Part shown: piece after piece, positions 35,747 through 45,514 of the stretch
Numbering within the stretch: the stretch's first letter is position 1
Layout: every line of letters begins with the position of its first letter
Assembly (NCBI RefSeq): GCF_008831505.1
Contig: NZ_CP044507.1
Span: 372,001 to 436,000, forward strand
DNA: 64,000 nt
Direction: 5' to 3'
Source: Chryseobacterium sp.
GTDB lineage: Bacteria; Bacteroidota; Bacteroidia; Flavobacteriales; Weeksellaceae
Program-made: the position numbers and the translations under genes
The notes under the pieces: generated by a model
Database searches by the model: none
What the model saw: the letters and a program-made list of their open reading frames with translations, nothing else
What the model was told of the DNA's origin: nothing

Positions 35747-36766
35747 TCAGTCTTTGGAGAGGAAATCCAGGACCGAGTAATCGCCTAATGAGATTTCACG
35801 GGACACGCCATGGTACTCCGCAGAATTCCCTATCATTGAATTGCTGAGGTTTGCGTGATTGATTACCGTATTTTCCTGTATCAGTGAGTTGTCAATATTG
35901 GAATTGATAATTCTTGTATTGTTGCCCACGCTTACATTGGGGCCGATTTTTGAGTTGGAAATACTCACATTCTCGCCTATAAAGCAGGGTTGGATAATCA
36001 GACTGGTCTCTATGTTTGCAGAGGCTGGATGATTCAAAAATTCTTCCTGCTCATAATTCAGGATTTTACCGTTGGTTTCAACCGTTGCATTTTTGTTTCC
36101 GCAGTCCATCCAGTCGTCCACTTTACCCAGAGAGAACTTTGCGCCTTTCTGTCTCAGGTTTTCCAGTGCTGTTGTAAGCTGATATTCACCACCCTGCATA
36201 ATATTGTTATTCATGATGAAGTTGATTTCCTCCATGAGCTTCTCTGCAGACTGGAAATAGTAAATCCCTATAATGGCCAGATCGGACACATATTCTTTCG
36301 GTTTTTCTACAAAATCCGTGATATAGCCGTCTGAATCCAGTTTTACCACGCCGAAAGCAGAAGGATCTTCTACACTCTTTACCCAGATTACACCGTCCGA
36401 ATTTTTATCCAAGTGAAAATCGGCACGGAAAAGAGTATCGGCAAACGCTACCACAACATCACCCTGCATGGAAGCTTCGGCACACTTAATGGCGTGGGCT
36501 GTTCCCAGGGGTTGATCCTGAGTATAGATGCTTCCTTTGGCGCCAAGTTTCTCAGCGATCTTTAAAAGCGAGGCTTCCACCTCCGGCCCGAAATCACCTA
36601 TAATAAAGGCAACTTCATCAATTTCCTCACCCGCAACTTTAGCAATGTCCTCTACAAGACGCTGCACAATGGGTTTTCCGCCGATGGGAATTAAAGGTTT
36701 TGGAACTGTAAGTGTGTGTGGTCTCAATCGGGAACCACGTCCCGCCATAGGAACGATTATTTTCAT
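35747..36766 (-). CDS. Sugar nucleotidyltransferase (glucose-1-phosphate thymidylyltransferase-like)
   Basis: A 339-residue nucleotidyltransferase with an N-terminal Rossmann-like domain and a C-terminal left-handed beta-helix. The signature is MAGRGSRLRPHTLTVPKPLIPIGGKP at residues 7-32. The metal-site aspartate is in FADTLFRAD. Hexapeptide-like repeats follow after residue 255 (IGENVSISNSKIGPNVSVGNNTRI). It activates a sugar 1-phosphate, probably for envelope polysaccharide. The exact nucleotide and sugar cannot be settled by eye. It lies between dut and DUF4292. Confidence 0.88.
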   Translation of the reverse strand: MKIIVPMAGRGSRLRPHTLTVPKPLIPIGGKPIVQRLVEDIAKVAGEEIDEVAFIIGDFGPEVEASLLKIAEKLGAKGSIYTQDQPLGTAHAIKCAEASMQGDVVVAFADTLFRADFHLDKNSDGVIWVKSVEDPSAFGVVKLDSDGYITDFVEKPKEYVSDLAIIGIYYFQSAEKLMEEINFIMNNNIMQGGEYQLTTALENLRQKGAKFSLGKVDDWMDCGNKNATVETNGKILNYEQEEFLNHPASANIETSLIIQPCFIGENVSISNSKIGPNVSVGNNTRIINSNIDNSLIQENTVINHANLSNSMIGNSAEYHGVSREISLGDYSVLDFLSKD

Positions 36767-36817
36767 ATTTGGTTTTAGTTTTTTATCATCATTCGGAGCA
36801 TTATACTACCCGTGTTT

Positions 36818-37252
36818 TTATTTTGCCGATGTACTGCCGAAGCCTCCTGCTCCCCGTTCTGTACCCGTTAGTTCTGTTACCTCTTCCCATTCGGCGCATT
36901 CATGTTTTGCAATCACCATCTGTGCGATGCGGTCTCCACGCTGAAGGGTAAATTCGCGGTCCGACAAATTTACTAAAATTACGCCGATTTCACCTCTGTA
37001 ATCTGCATCTATGGTCCCGGGTGTATTGAGGACCGTAATCCCGTTTTTAATTGCCAGGCCGCTCCGCGGACGGATCTGAGCCTCATAACCTTCGGGCAGT
37101 TCGATAAAAAGTCCGGTAGGAATCAGTTTTCTCTCCAAAGGTTTAAGTGTAATCTCTTCATGCACGTCAGCAAAAATATCCATTCCAGCTGCGCAGGGAG
37201 TCTGGTATTTCGGTAAATCCAGTCCGGATTTGTTAATGACTTTTATTTTCAT
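36818..37252 (-). CDS. dut: dUTP diphosphatase
   Basis: A 144-residue trimeric dUTPase, hydrolysing dUTP to dUMP. All five motifs can be seen, including [43 protein letters not shown] and the C-terminal [10 protein letters not shown] that closes over the site. Its start overlaps the flippase stop by four bases. Confidence 0.97.
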   Translation of the reverse strand: MKIKVINKSGLDLPKYQTPCAAGMDIFADVHEEITLKPLERKLIPTGLFIELPEGYEAQIRPRSGLAIKNGITVLNTPGTIDADYRGEIGVILVNLSDREFTLQRGDRIAQMVIAKHECAEWEEVTELTGTERGAGGFGSTSAK

Positions 37253-38706
37253 TTCTTCAATCTTTTTAGTAGCGCCTGTGGCAACAGTTTTTGATAGGCG
37301 ATGAACGCGGCTGCCAAGATAATAAACAGCAGGTTACCTAACATAATATGTTGCTGAAAATTTTGGTAGTAGGCAAGTCCGGCAACGATGGTGATCAATA
37401 TTATAACTGCATTTTTGTAAAGTTGATAGGGTATGGGATATTTGATCTGGCCCCATACCAATGAGATGACCATCATTATGAAATAAGCTGCTAATGTAGC
37501 CCATGCGGACGCCCAATATCCGAATAGCGGAACAAAATAGTAGTTGATTGCTACGGTTACGGCTGCCCCAGCTAATGAAATATAGGCGCCGTTGATGGTT
37601 TGGTCCGTAAGTTTGTACCAGATCGATAGGTTAAGATAGATTCCTAAAAACAGGGTGGCTATAAAAAGTATCGGAAGAATGTCAATGCCTACAAAATAGG
37701 CTGGATTCTTAAGGTACATTGGTGCCAGCCAGCTGAGGTTAACTGTAAGCCACAGAATGATCAGGCAGTTGGCTGTAATGAAGACATCCATAAGACGGGC
37801 ATAGGCCCGGCCTGAATTCTCATTTTTGGAATGACTGAAGAAAAATGGTTCAATGCCCAGCACATAAGCCTGCTTAAACAACAGGACAAAAGTTACGATC
37901 TTAGTTACACCACCATATATCCCAAGTTGTGTTTGTGCAATGCCGTCGGGCAAAAGGAATTTAAGAAACTGCCGGTCCAGAGTCTCATTCACAATTCCTG
38001 CCAGCCCGGCAAACATGATAGGTAGAGAATATTTCATCATCTTTTTCCAAAGCGCAAAATCAAAGTACCGGAAACGGGCTACGATTACCTCGCTGAAAAG
38101 AAGCGCAAATGTGACAGCGCTGGCCACCAGGTTTGCTACAAACACATACCCGATTCCAAAGTCCGGCTGGTATCTGAGCCCCAGCAAACCCTGGGGATAT
38201 TTTGGTAACAGAACTATAAAGAATAAGGTAAGGGAAAAGTTGATGAGACCGTTAATGATCTTAATTGCAGCAAACTTGATCGGTCTTTCCTGCTTGCGCA
38301 GAATTACAAAGGGCATAGCCGAAAGGGCATCAAGCGAAAGGATGATTACCAGGAAGGTAAGCAGGTGAACCTGAGTAGGAGTCTTGAAAGCCACTGCCAG
38401 TGGTTCGCGGAAAATCAGAGCCATCAACAGAAAACTTAGTGCAACAGTTACCACACTGAAAAAAGCCGTGGATACCAGTTTTTTCTGATCCTTTTCCTTA
38501 AGCGCAAAACGGAAGAAGGTGGTTTCCATTCCGTGAGTCAGCAAAACAGTAATGATTCCCGCTACGGAGTAAAAATCGGCGTACGGGGCATAGGCTTCAG
38601 GTCCGAAAGCCCGGAAAATAAACGGGCTCAGAAAAAACGGAAAAAGTCGAATGATGATTGTGGTTAGACCGTATAGGGCGGTTTGTCCCATAAGTTTTTT
38701 ATACAC
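37249..38706 (-). CDS. Polysaccharide flippase (Wzx/MATE-like)
   Basis: A membrane protein of about 485 residues with roughly 14 hydrophobic segments, of the oligosaccharide/lipid flippase group. It begins [24 protein letters not shown], matching the start of flavobacterial flippases. The frame is open to a TTG at 38727, but that codon lies in a TACCTTTG promoter box, so a GTG at 38706 or the ATG at 38691 is the real start; GTG gives the family N-terminus. It heads the dut and sugar-nucleotidyltransferase line, consistent with envelope glycan export. Confidence 0.85.
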   Translation of the reverse strand: MYKKLMGQTALYGLTTIIIRLFPFFLSPFIFRAFGPEAYAPYADFYSVAGIITVLLTHGMETTFFRFALKEKDQKKLVSTAFFSVVTVALSFLLMALIFREPLAVAFKTPTQVHLLTFLVIILSLDALSAMPFVILRKQERPIKFAAIKIINGLINFSLTLFFIVLLPKYPQGLLGLRYQPDFGIGYVFVANLVASAVTFALLFSEVIVARFRYFDFALWKKMMKYSLPIMFAGLAGIVNETLDRQFLKFLLPDGIAQTQLGIYGGVTKIVTFVLLFKQAYVLGIEPFFFSHSKNENSGRAYARLMDVFITANCLIILWLTVNLSWLAPMYLKNPAYFVGIDILPILFIATLFLGIYLNLSIWYKLTDQTINGAYISLAGAAVTVAINYYFVPLFGYWASAWATLAAYFIMMVISLVWGQIKYPIPYQLYKNAVIILITIVAGLAYYQNFQQHIMLGNLLFIILAAAFIAYQKLLPQALLKRLKK

Positions 38707-38724
38707 TGACCGGCAAATTTTCCG

Positions 38725-38732
38725 CAAAGGTA
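38725..38732 (-). promoter_or_regulatory. TAnnTTTG -7 box for the flippase-dut line
   Basis: The minus strand reads TACCTTTG. It overlaps the outermost possible TTG start codon of the flippase frame, which argues against that start. Confidence 0.55.
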
Positions 38733-38833
38733 ATTATTCGCTTTAACTTGTTAGTGAACACCTTCTCAAATTGAATCCGGTTGTTTTGGTGGTAATGCGT
38801 ACTTTTACCCAAACGTTGAAAAACTCATCATAA

Positions 38834-40168
38834 ATGAAAATCCTTATAAAAAACGCCCGTATTGTTAATGAAAACCAAATCGTAGAAAGTGATCTGCTCA
38901 TTGAAAACGACCTTATTCAAAAGATTGCCGTCAATATAGATTCTGATATAGCGGACCATGTAATTGATGCTGCCGGAAAATATCTGCTGCCCGGTGTGAT
39001 TGATGACCAGGTACATTTCCGCGAACCCGGCCTTACGCATAAAGGAGATATTGAAAGTGAATCACGTGCAGCAGTGGCAGGCGGGGTGACAAGTTTTATT
39101 GAGCAGCCCAACACGGTGCCCAATGCGGTAACTCAGGATTTATTGGAGGATAAATATCAGATCGCAGCCCAGAAATCATTTGCCAATTATTCCTTTATGA
39201 TGGGTGGCACAAACGACAATCTGGAGGAAGTGCTGAAAACCAATCCGCGCAATGTGGCAGGGATCAAACTTTTCCTGGGTTCCTCCACCGGAAATATGCT
39301 CGTTGACAATCCCGAAACGCTGGAAAATATCTTCAGCAAGACCAAGATGCTGATTGCTGTTCACTGCGAAGATGAAGCCACCATCCGGAAGAATACGGAA
39401 ATGTACCGCGAGCAGTATGGCGACGATATACCGATGGAATATCACCACCTCATCAGAAGCGAGGCGGCCTGCTATATCTCCTCATCAAAAGCGGTGGAAC
39501 TCGCCGAAAAGACCGGTGCCAGACTCCATGTTTTCCATGTTTCGACCGCGAAGGAAACTTCCCTTTTCAGAAATGATATTCCGCTCCGAGAGAAAAAAAT
39601 CACTGCAGAAGTCTGCGTTCATCATCTTACATTTACCAACAAAGATTACGAAACCAAAGGAACACTGATCAAATGGAATCCCGCCGTTAAAACAAGGTCA
39701 GACCGTCAGGGTCTGTGGGATGCCCTCCTGGACGACAGGATTGACGTTATCGCTACGGACCACGCTCCCCATACAATGGAGGAGAAGGAAAATGTTTACA
39801 CAAAGGCACCTTCCGGAGGGCCATTGGTGCAGCATTCACTGCCGGTGATGCTTGAGAACTTCCGCAGTGGCAAGATTTCAATTGAAAAGATTGTGGAGAA
39901 AATGTGCCACAACCCGGCAATACTTTTCCGGATCGAAAAGCGCGGCTTTATACGCGAAGGTTATAAGGCAGATCTGGTTTTGGTGGATGATCAGTCGGAA
40001 TGGACAGTTGCTAAAGACAACCTCCTTTATAAATGTGGCTGGAGCCCGCTGGAAGGCATGAAACTGCACTCAAAAGTGACGCACACCTTTGTCAACGGAA
40101 ACCTGGCGTATGAGAACGGTGAAGTAAAAGCGGAGAAATTTGGCGAAAGGCTGCTTTTTGTAGTTTAA
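38834..40168 (+). CDS. pyrC: Dihydroorotase
   Basis: A 444-residue amidohydrolase that closes the dihydroorotate ring in pyrimidine synthesis. The carboxylated lysine is in AGIKLFLGSSTGN, further ligands in AVHCEDE, LHVFHVSTAKE and the catalytic aspartate in VIATDHAPHT. The first metal motif reads DDQVHFREPG: the first histidine of the usual HxH is glutamine. I recall the same change in other Bacteroidetes dihydroorotases, so it is probably lineage-wide. Upstream, TACTTTTA is one base off the -7 box. Confidence 0.9.
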   Translation: MKILIKNARIVNENQIVESDLLIENDLIQKIAVNIDSDIADHVIDAAGKYLLPGVIDDQVHFREPGLTHKGDIESESRAAVAGGVTSFIEQPNTVPNAVTQDLLEDKYQIAAQKSFANYSFMMGGTNDNLEEVLKTNPRNVAGIKLFLGSSTGNMLVDNPETLENIFSKTKMLIAVHCEDEATIRKNTEMYREQYGDDIPMEYHHLIRSEAACYISSSKAVELAEKTGARLHVFHVSTAKETSLFRNDIPLREKKITAEVCVHHLTFTNKDYETKGTLIKWNPAVKTRSDRQGLWDALLDDRIDVIATDHAPHTMEEKENVYTKAPSGGPLVQHSLPVMLENFRSGKISIEKIVEKMCHNPAILFRIEKRGFIREGYKADLVLVDDQSEWTVAKDNLLYKCGWSPLEGMKLHSKVTHTFVNGNLAYENGEVKAEKFGERLLFVV

Positions 40169-40271
40169 ACGGTTTAAATTTTTCAGGTCTGAAATTTTTA
40201 TCAAAAATTCCGGTTCCATTGCAACATTTCCATAAAACAATCGTCTAATACCGTATTAACAACAATATATT

Positions 40272-43196
40272 ATGATCAGAAAAAAGTTTTTAATGCTTTT
40301 TGCTGTTGGGATTCTCTTCACCGCTCAGGCGCAGGATTACCAGTGGAAGGAAGCTAAGAGTGGTGGTTACACTTACAGGTACGTAACCAATGATCCCACG
40401 CAGGCCAGATTCTATACCCTGCAGAACGGACTCACCGTAATCCTGAGCCCTACCAAGAAAGACCCGAGAATTCAGGCGTACATCGCCACCAAAGCGGGCA
40501 GTAAGACAGACCCGGCAACCAACACAGGTCTGGCGCACTATCTGGAGCACATGCTCTTCAAAGGAACCGATAAGTACGGTTCCCTGGACTGGGCAAAGGA
40601 AAAAGCTGAACTCGACAAGATTGACGCGCTGTACGAACAGTACAACAAGTCCAAAGATGAGGTGCAGCGTAAGGCCATCTACAAAAAGATCGATTCCGTT
40701 TCAGGTGTAGCTGCAAAATATGCCATTGCCAACGAGTACGACAAAATGATGACGGCCATGGGTGCCCAGGGTACCAATGCCTGGACGAATTTTGAGGAAA
40801 CTGTGTATACAGACGATGTTCCGTCCAGCTCACTGGACCGTTACCTGGCTGTTCAGGCTGAAAGGTTCAGAAACCCGGTGCTGAGGATTTTCCATACGGA
40901 ACTGGAAGCGGTGTACGAGGAAAAAAACAGGACTTTGGATAATGACGGCAGAAAAGTCTTCGAGACGCTGTTCGCTACACTGTTCAAGAATCATAATTAC
41001 GGTAAACAAACCACCATCGGAACCGTTGAACATTTAAAGAACCCTTCGCTGGTTGAGATCCGCAAATACTTCAACAATTACTATGTTCCCAATAACATGG
41101 GCGTCATCCTATCCGGTGATTTCAATCCGGATGAGGCAATCGCGAAGATTGACCGGGCTTTCTCCTATATGAAGAACAAGCCGGTGCCGAAATATACCTT
41201 CCAGCCGGAACAGCCTATGACGGCTCCCGTGGTTAAGGAGATCGTAGGTCCCGATGCCGAAAGCCTTACCATCGGTTACCGCTTGCCGGGGAACAAAGAC
41301 AAAGACGTTCTGCTTGCCGATTTGGTGGGATCCATCCTGACCAACGGCAAAGCCGGACTTTTGGACCTGAACCTGGTTAAGAAGCAGAAACTGCTTCGCG
41401 CAAGTGCATTCACCTACACTTTGCAGGATCACGGCATCCTTTATCTTTCAGCTGCGCCAACAACAGGACAGACTTTGGAAGAAGTACAGACTTTAGTTCT
41501 CAGCGAGATCGAAAATCTGAAAAAAGGAAATTTTGATGCTGATCTCATTCCATCCATCGTCAATAACATCAAGAAAGAGAAAATCCAGAGTCTGGAACGT
41601 TACGGCGACCGCGCCTCTATGCTGCAGAGTGCCTTCAACGCCGAGCTGGACTGGAAAGATCAGGTAGCGTATGTAGATGATATCTCCAAAATCAAAAAAG
41701 AAGATGTTGTAGCCTTTGCCAATAAATATTTCGGAAATAATTATGTGGCTATCTTAAAGAGAAAAGGCGAAAACAAAAACCCGCAGAAAATCGAGAAACC
41801 GGCCATCACGCCTGTTGAAACCAACCCGGACAAACAGTCTGCCTTTGTGAAAATGGTGAACGAAATGCCGTCTACACCTTCACAGCCTGTATTCCTGAAC
41901 TTTGATAAGGACATCCAGAAATCAAAACTTGGAAAAGCTGAGGTTCTTTATGTTCCGAATACTGAAAACCAACTGTTCAGACTCAGATACCGTTACAAAA
42001 TTGGAACACTTAACGATCCTAAACAGTCGCTGGCATCACAGTACCTTCAGTTCCTTGGAACCGACAAAAAATCTTCAGAAGAAATTTCAAAGGAATTCTA
42101 CAAAATTGCTTCCAGCTTCAATGTATCTACAGGTGAGGAATACACCATGGTGACCATTGAAGGTCTGCAGGAGAATTTTGACAAAGCCGTTAAGCTTTAC
42201 GAAGACCTGGTAATGAATGCCAAGCCGGACGAAACCGCACTTGCAGCGCTGAAAGCACGTATCGCCAAGTCCAGGAAAGATGCGAAAGCCAACAAAGGCG
42301 CCATCCTGCAGGGACTTACAAGCTACGCAATGTACGGCCCGAAGAACAAATTCAACAACACACTTACCGATGCGGAAATCAACGCGGTTACTGCGCAGGA
42401 ACTGGTGGACAGGATGAAGAACCTGAACAACTACGAGCAGACTGTGATCTACTACGGTCCGGAACCGCTTAAAAACCTGACGGCAAAACTCGGAACCATG
42501 CACAAAGTGCCGGCAACCTTTGCCTCGGCAGGCCCGCTGAAGACGTTCAAACAGCTTCCGCAGACCAAGACTCAGGTGCTCTTCACCGATTATGATATGG
42601 TGCAGGCCGAAACCAGATGGATCCGCAATACCGAAAACTATGATGCAGCCAAAACCCCGATGGTGATGGTGTTCAACAACTATTTCGGTGGCGGTATGGG
42701 TTCTGTGGTTTTCCAGACCATTCGTGAGAGCAAGGCTTTGGCCTACAGTACTTACGGATATTATGTACAGCCTTCCAAGAAAGACGACCAGTACTATATG
42801 ATGAGTTATGTGGGCAGCCAGGCCGATAAGTTTGGTGATGCGGTAGGAGCGATGAACGAACTCCTTACCACCATGCCTCAGCTTCCGGTAAACCTGGATC
42901 TGGCCAAGAGCTCCGTGAAAAAGGACATCCAGACCGAAAGGATTATGCAGGACGATATCATCTTCCGCTATCTGGCCGCGCAGCAGCTGGGTCTGAAAGA
43001 CGATATCCGCAAAGACCTCTACACCAATGTGGACAGGATCACGATGAACGACCTTCAGAAATTCCATGCGACAAATATTTCAGGAAAACCTTACACTTAT
43101 GCGTTGGTTGCCTCTGAGAAGAATGTAAAAATGGACGATCTTAAAAAGATTGGCGAGGTGAAGAAGATTACCCTGGAAGAACTTTTCGGGTACTAA
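40272..43196 (+). CDS. M16 family zinc peptidase, two-domain, exported
   Basis: A 974-residue pitrilysin-family peptidase with signal peptide (residues 1-20). The inverted zinc motif HYLEH occurs in GLAHYLEHMLFKG near residue 88, with the third ligand glutamate in AVYEEKNR about 75 residues later. The second half repeats the M16 fold without a zinc motif (FGGGMGSVVFQTIRESKALAYSTYGYY). It should degrade peptides in the periplasm. A strong terminator follows. Confidence 0.93.
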   Translation: MIRKKFLMLFAVGILFTAQAQDYQWKEAKSGGYTYRYVTNDPTQARFYTLQNGLTVILSPTKKDPRIQAYIATKAGSKTDPATNTGLAHYLEHMLFKGTDKYGSLDWAKEKAELDKIDALYEQYNKSKDEVQRKAIYKKIDSVSGVAAKYAIANEYDKMMTAMGAQGTNAWTNFEETVYTDDVPSSSLDRYLAVQAERFRNPVLRIFHTELEAVYEEKNRTLDNDGRKVFETLFATLFKNHNYGKQTTIGTVEHLKNPSLVEIRKYFNNYYVPNNMGVILSGDFNPDEAIAKIDRAFSYMKNKPVPKYTFQPEQPMTAPVVKEIVGPDAESLTIGYRLPGNKDKDVLLADLVGSILTNGKAGLLDLNLVKKQKLLRASAFTYTLQDHGILYLSAAPTTGQTLEEVQTLVLSEIENLKKGNFDADLIPSIVNNIKKEKIQSLERYGDRASMLQSAFNAELDWKDQVAYVDDISKIKKEDVVAFANKYFGNNYVAILKRKGENKNPQKIEKPAITPVETNPDKQSAFVKMVNEMPSTPSQPVFLNFDKDIQKSKLGKAEVLYVPNTENQLFRLRYRYKIGTLNDPKQSLASQYLQFLGTDKKSSEEISKEFYKIASSFNVSTGEEYTMVTIEGLQENFDKAVKLYEDLVMNAKPDETALAALKARIAKSRKDAKANKGAILQGLTSYAMYGPKNKFNNTLTDAEINAVTAQELVDRMKNLNNYEQTVIYYGPEPLKNLTAKLGTMHKVPATFASAGPLKTFKQLPQTKTQVLFTDYDMVQAETRWIRNTENYDAAKTPMVMVFNNYFGGGMGSVVFQTIRESKALAYSTYGYYVQPSKKDDQYYMMSYVGSQADKFGDAVGAMNELLTTMPQLPVNLDLAKSSVKKDIQTERIMQDDIIFRYLAAQQLGLKDDIRKDLYTNVDRITMNDLQKFHATNISGKPYTYALVASEKNVKMDDLKKIGEVKKITLEELFGY

Positions 43197-43219
43197 ACCT
43201 TACAGAATACTGTTTACAG

Positions 43220-43249
43220 AAACTGCTCCGGATTGGAGCAGTTTTTTTT
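43220..43249 (+). terminator. Terminator after the M16 peptidase gene
   Basis: AAACTGCTCC and GGAGCAGTTT form a ten-base stem with loop GGATT, followed by further T residues, 23 bases after the stop. Confidence 0.93.
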
Positions 43250-43296
43250 GTTGTTGTTGTGGGACGGTAATCTTTCATTGCCGGGAGCTTTATTGT

Positions 43297-43335
43297 GTCA
43301 TTGCGAGGAGGCGGGACGACGACGAAGCAATCCCA
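43297..43335 (+). repeat. 39-base hairpin repeat, copy 1 (forward)
   Basis: The element starts GTCATTGCGAG and ends GCAATCCCA; the ends contain the inverted TTGC/GCAA. A second copy of exactly 39 bases lies inverted at 45471-45509 with the same ends and a diverged middle. A further partial AAGCAATCTCGA follows at 43350. Such GTCATTGCGAG-type repeats are widespread extragenic elements. Confidence 0.75.
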
Positions 43336-43433
43336 AAGTTTAAAAGCAAAGCAATCTCGATTTTGTATTTATTTGGGCGCCTTTAACCGCCCTCCGTTCC
43401 CGCTTTTTTCTGTTCCGCTTCGCTACACATAAA

Positions 43434-44546
43434 CTATTCACCAGACATTATTTCATCAAATAATTGCTCGGTAGATAATTGATTTGCATCTTTTAAATAA
43501 CGGGCAACCTTGTTGCTAATCTCTAAAGCACCGCCTCGTCCCGAAAGTCCTTTAAAACTACCTTTGTTACTCCAATCCCAATCCTTTCCAGATTGTAAAA
43601 TTTCTAACATACTTGCCGAATCAAATTTATTATTTAATAAAGCACGATCAATTACCTGAGCTCCTAAAAAACTGATCGCCCATAGACCTGCCCCCCGTAA
43701 AATAATATAATCTTTAGATTGCGACCATGCTTTTGGTTGCCACAGTTTTACTGCACCAAAATAGTTTTTAATTACTCTGTATTGTGCTTCCGCATCCGGA
43801 AGTCTAGGAAGTTGTGTCGATCTTGAAAGCATATACTGAACTCCAGTTCGCAAACCGCGCAGAGGAATTTCGACACCTACAGGCTTCTTTCCGCCTTCAT
43901 AAATTCTTCCATGTAAAACACTTGTGGTGTCTGCGCTTAGTTTTTGTGCAATGAATAGATCTGGAGTTCTTCGTTTAAGTTCCTCTTCAGGTGATAATCT
44001 AACCTCAATTTTATCAAGATGGCTAGTGTTCATAGCCTTTTGATTTTTGTTTATATCCTTGAAAAGTTGGATTTCCTCGTCCTTAACTAAATCATAAGCT
44101 AAACAAAATGAGACTTCCTTATCAATGCGATCAAAACCTCTTGCGGTACCATTACCGTAATTAAGCCTATGATTACCATCAACACGGGAGATTATAATAC
44201 TTTCTGTGTCTGAGATTTTATCCCAGTCAATTTCAAGAATACCCATATCAGGAAATTCCTCTGAAATTGATCTAAAGGTTAAAACATCATTTTTTCTCGC
44301 ACATAGAAAAACTTCAGGCCAGAATCCTAAATCGGTATTTTTAACATATTCATAGGCATCGCGCGCATGCTTCGGACTCAAATCACGTTGTGTCCCTTGG
44401 GGGTTATTTACCATATCGTATATGTCCGCTTTTGAAATATCCGCAAGTTTGCCAAGTGGAGCAAACCCTCTATAAACGCTGACGCCCAAAACTTTACCCC
44501 TAATAACTGGGAATTTTAAAGGCTCTGTTTCTGTCTTTTTTATCAT
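43434..44546 (-). CDS. DGQHR-domain (DndB-like) protein
   Basis: A 370-residue protein of the DGQHR/DndB group, related to ParB-type nuclease folds. The signature reads VDGNHR at residues 122-127, one step off the DGQHR consensus, followed by a conserved ELFKDINKNQKAM-like segment (residues 165-175). DndB regulates or modulates DNA phosphorothioation loci, but no dndA, C, D or E is present here. It lies five bases after an MltR-like gene in an AT-rich patch flanked by repeats. An orphan regulator or part of a small defence cassette is possible; neither is shown. Confidence 0.72.
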   Translation of the reverse strand: MIKKTETEPLKFPVIRGKVLGVSVYRGFAPLGKLADISKADIYDMVNNPQGTQRDLSPKHARDAYEYVKNTDLGFWPEVFLCARKNDVLTFRSISEEFPDMGILEIDWDKISDTESIIISRVDGNHRLNYGNGTARGFDRIDKEVSFCLAYDLVKDEEIQLFKDINKNQKAMNTSHLDKIEVRLSPEEELKRRTPDLFIAQKLSADTTSVLHGRIYEGGKKPVGVEIPLRGLRTGVQYMLSRSTQLPRLPDAEAQYRVIKNYFGAVKLWQPKAWSQSKDYIILRGAGLWAISFLGAQVIDRALLNNKFDSASMLEILQSGKDWDWSNKGSFKGLSGRGGALEISNKVARYLKDANQLSTEQLFDEIMSGE

Positions 44547-44551
44547 TTTCT

Positions 44552-45079
44552 TCAGCTTTTTGAAATTTTGATTGTTTCATCATTAATTGTCGTTTTCACA
44601 ATCTTTTGTTGAACTGCTTGCAAAATTACGCACAAAGTTAACAATATACATTGAAGCTCCCGTGTACTGGTAAAGGTCAAGTTGCTAAAGTATCTACTTT
44701 TTGTTAATTCAAATGATTTGCGTCCCAAAAGTTCATTTCGAATATTAGAAAGGTGATCTTTAAACGGGGACTTTAGTATATCAAATGTTACGTTGTGAGC
44801 ACTTTTATTTCGAATTGCCCTCAGTTGTTCTAGAAGGTTGTAATAGGACTTGTCAATGATACCAAGCCGATAAGTTGCTTTTATTTTTGATGAAAATGTC
44901 GCAAGGGGTTGGTCTCCTTCAAGTAAATCGTCTTTTTTTCCTGATATTTTTGGTAACAGATAACTGTCTAAAATGGCAAAAAGTAGGTCGTCGATTTTAG
45001 ACGCACATACAATTACGATGATCCGATCTGACTTTTCCATCAGAAGGTCCTCTGCAAAATCATCAAATTGGTCAAACAT
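44552..45079 (-). CDS. MltR-like (mannitol repressor family fold) protein
   Basis: A 175-residue helical protein resembling the MltR/DUF4145-type family: an N-terminal DRIIVIVCASKIDDLLFAILDSYL, then PLATFSSKIKATYRLGIIDKSYYNLLEQLRAIRNKSAH, where the closing RNKSAH is typical. Members outside enterobacteria are not sugar repressors in any proven way and often sit in defence or mobile cassettes. Its start overlaps the preceding small ORF by eight bases and the DGQHR gene follows after five. Confidence 0.68.
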   Translation of the reverse strand: MFDQFDDFAEDLLMEKSDRIIVIVCASKIDDLLFAILDSYLLPKISGKKDDLLEGDQPLATFSSKIKATYRLGIIDKSYYNLLEQLRAIRNKSAHNVTFDILKSPFKDHLSNIRNELLGRKSFELTKSRYFSNLTFTSTRELQCILLTLCVILQAVQQKIVKTTINDETIKISKS

Positions 45080-45347
45080 TCTCTAAGTATTTAGTAGGAA
45101 TATGCCGCCTAAAGTTTAGAACTGCAAATAAATTCATGTCCTTGCATTCACGGTGGACTTCATATGAATTAGCATCCATTTCCCCAACAAATCTACTCAA
45201 AAAACCCACCCACGCAAACACTTCCCGCCAAATGTTTTTACGGAATAACCCGAATATGCCAATATCATTCATTACACTTAAAATATTCAGTTGAAACTTT
45301 ACCAGTTCAGCAATATATTTTTTAATTTTGATAGAGCCCGAAAGCAT
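45072..45347 (-). CDS. Small protein upstream of the MltR-like gene
   Basis: A possible 91-residue protein from the ATG at 45347; a GTG at 45380 is also in frame. No family is recognised. It is helical with a hydrophobic centre (DIGIFGLFRKNIWREVFAWVGFLSRFVG). Its end overlaps the MltR-like start (GAATGTTTGA), the pattern of coupled genes. AT content matches its neighbours. It could be real or a chance ORF. Confidence 0.4.
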   Translation of the reverse strand: MLSGSIKIKKYIAELVKFQLNILSVMNDIGIFGLFRKNIWREVFAWVGFLSRFVGEMDANSYEVHRECKDMNLFAVLNFRRHIPTKYLENV

Positions 45348-45470
45348 AGATGCGCACGCTATGCAGGTTGTTTTCAGCACACAGAGGGGGCGCGGTTGCT
45401 GGTTTTCCGGTCTTGCGGAAAACTTCCTTCATTACGGAACAAGCCCAAAGTATAAGCGAGTTTTGAAACG

Positions 45471-45509
45471 TGGGATTGCCGCGCTGCACTCCGTTCCGCT
45501 CGCAATGAC
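45471..45509 (-). repeat. 39-base hairpin repeat, copy 2 (inverted)
   Basis: Read on the minus strand, this begins GTCATTGCGAG and ends GCAATCCCA, as does copy 1 at 43297, with an unrelated middle. The two copies face each other across the DGQHR/MltR cassette. Confidence 0.72.
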
Positions 45510-45514
45510 TTTGT

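Noticed and set aside
40169-40271. AAATTTTTCAG/CTGAAATTTTT near the end of pyrC as a terminator
   Set aside because: The stem is AT-rich with an almost absent loop and lies in generally AT-rich sequence; not strong enough to list.
42087-43067. A 326-codon open frame on the minus strand
   Set aside because: It lies wholly antisense to the M16 peptidase gene, whose protein is clear. The translation has no domain features and reflects codon bias of the real gene.
43378-43427. Pyrimidine-rich stretch GGGCGCC...CCGCCCTCCG before the DGQHR stop
   Set aside because: Looks like part of a dispersed extragenic repeat or weak terminator, but I could not define ends or a partner copy in the window.
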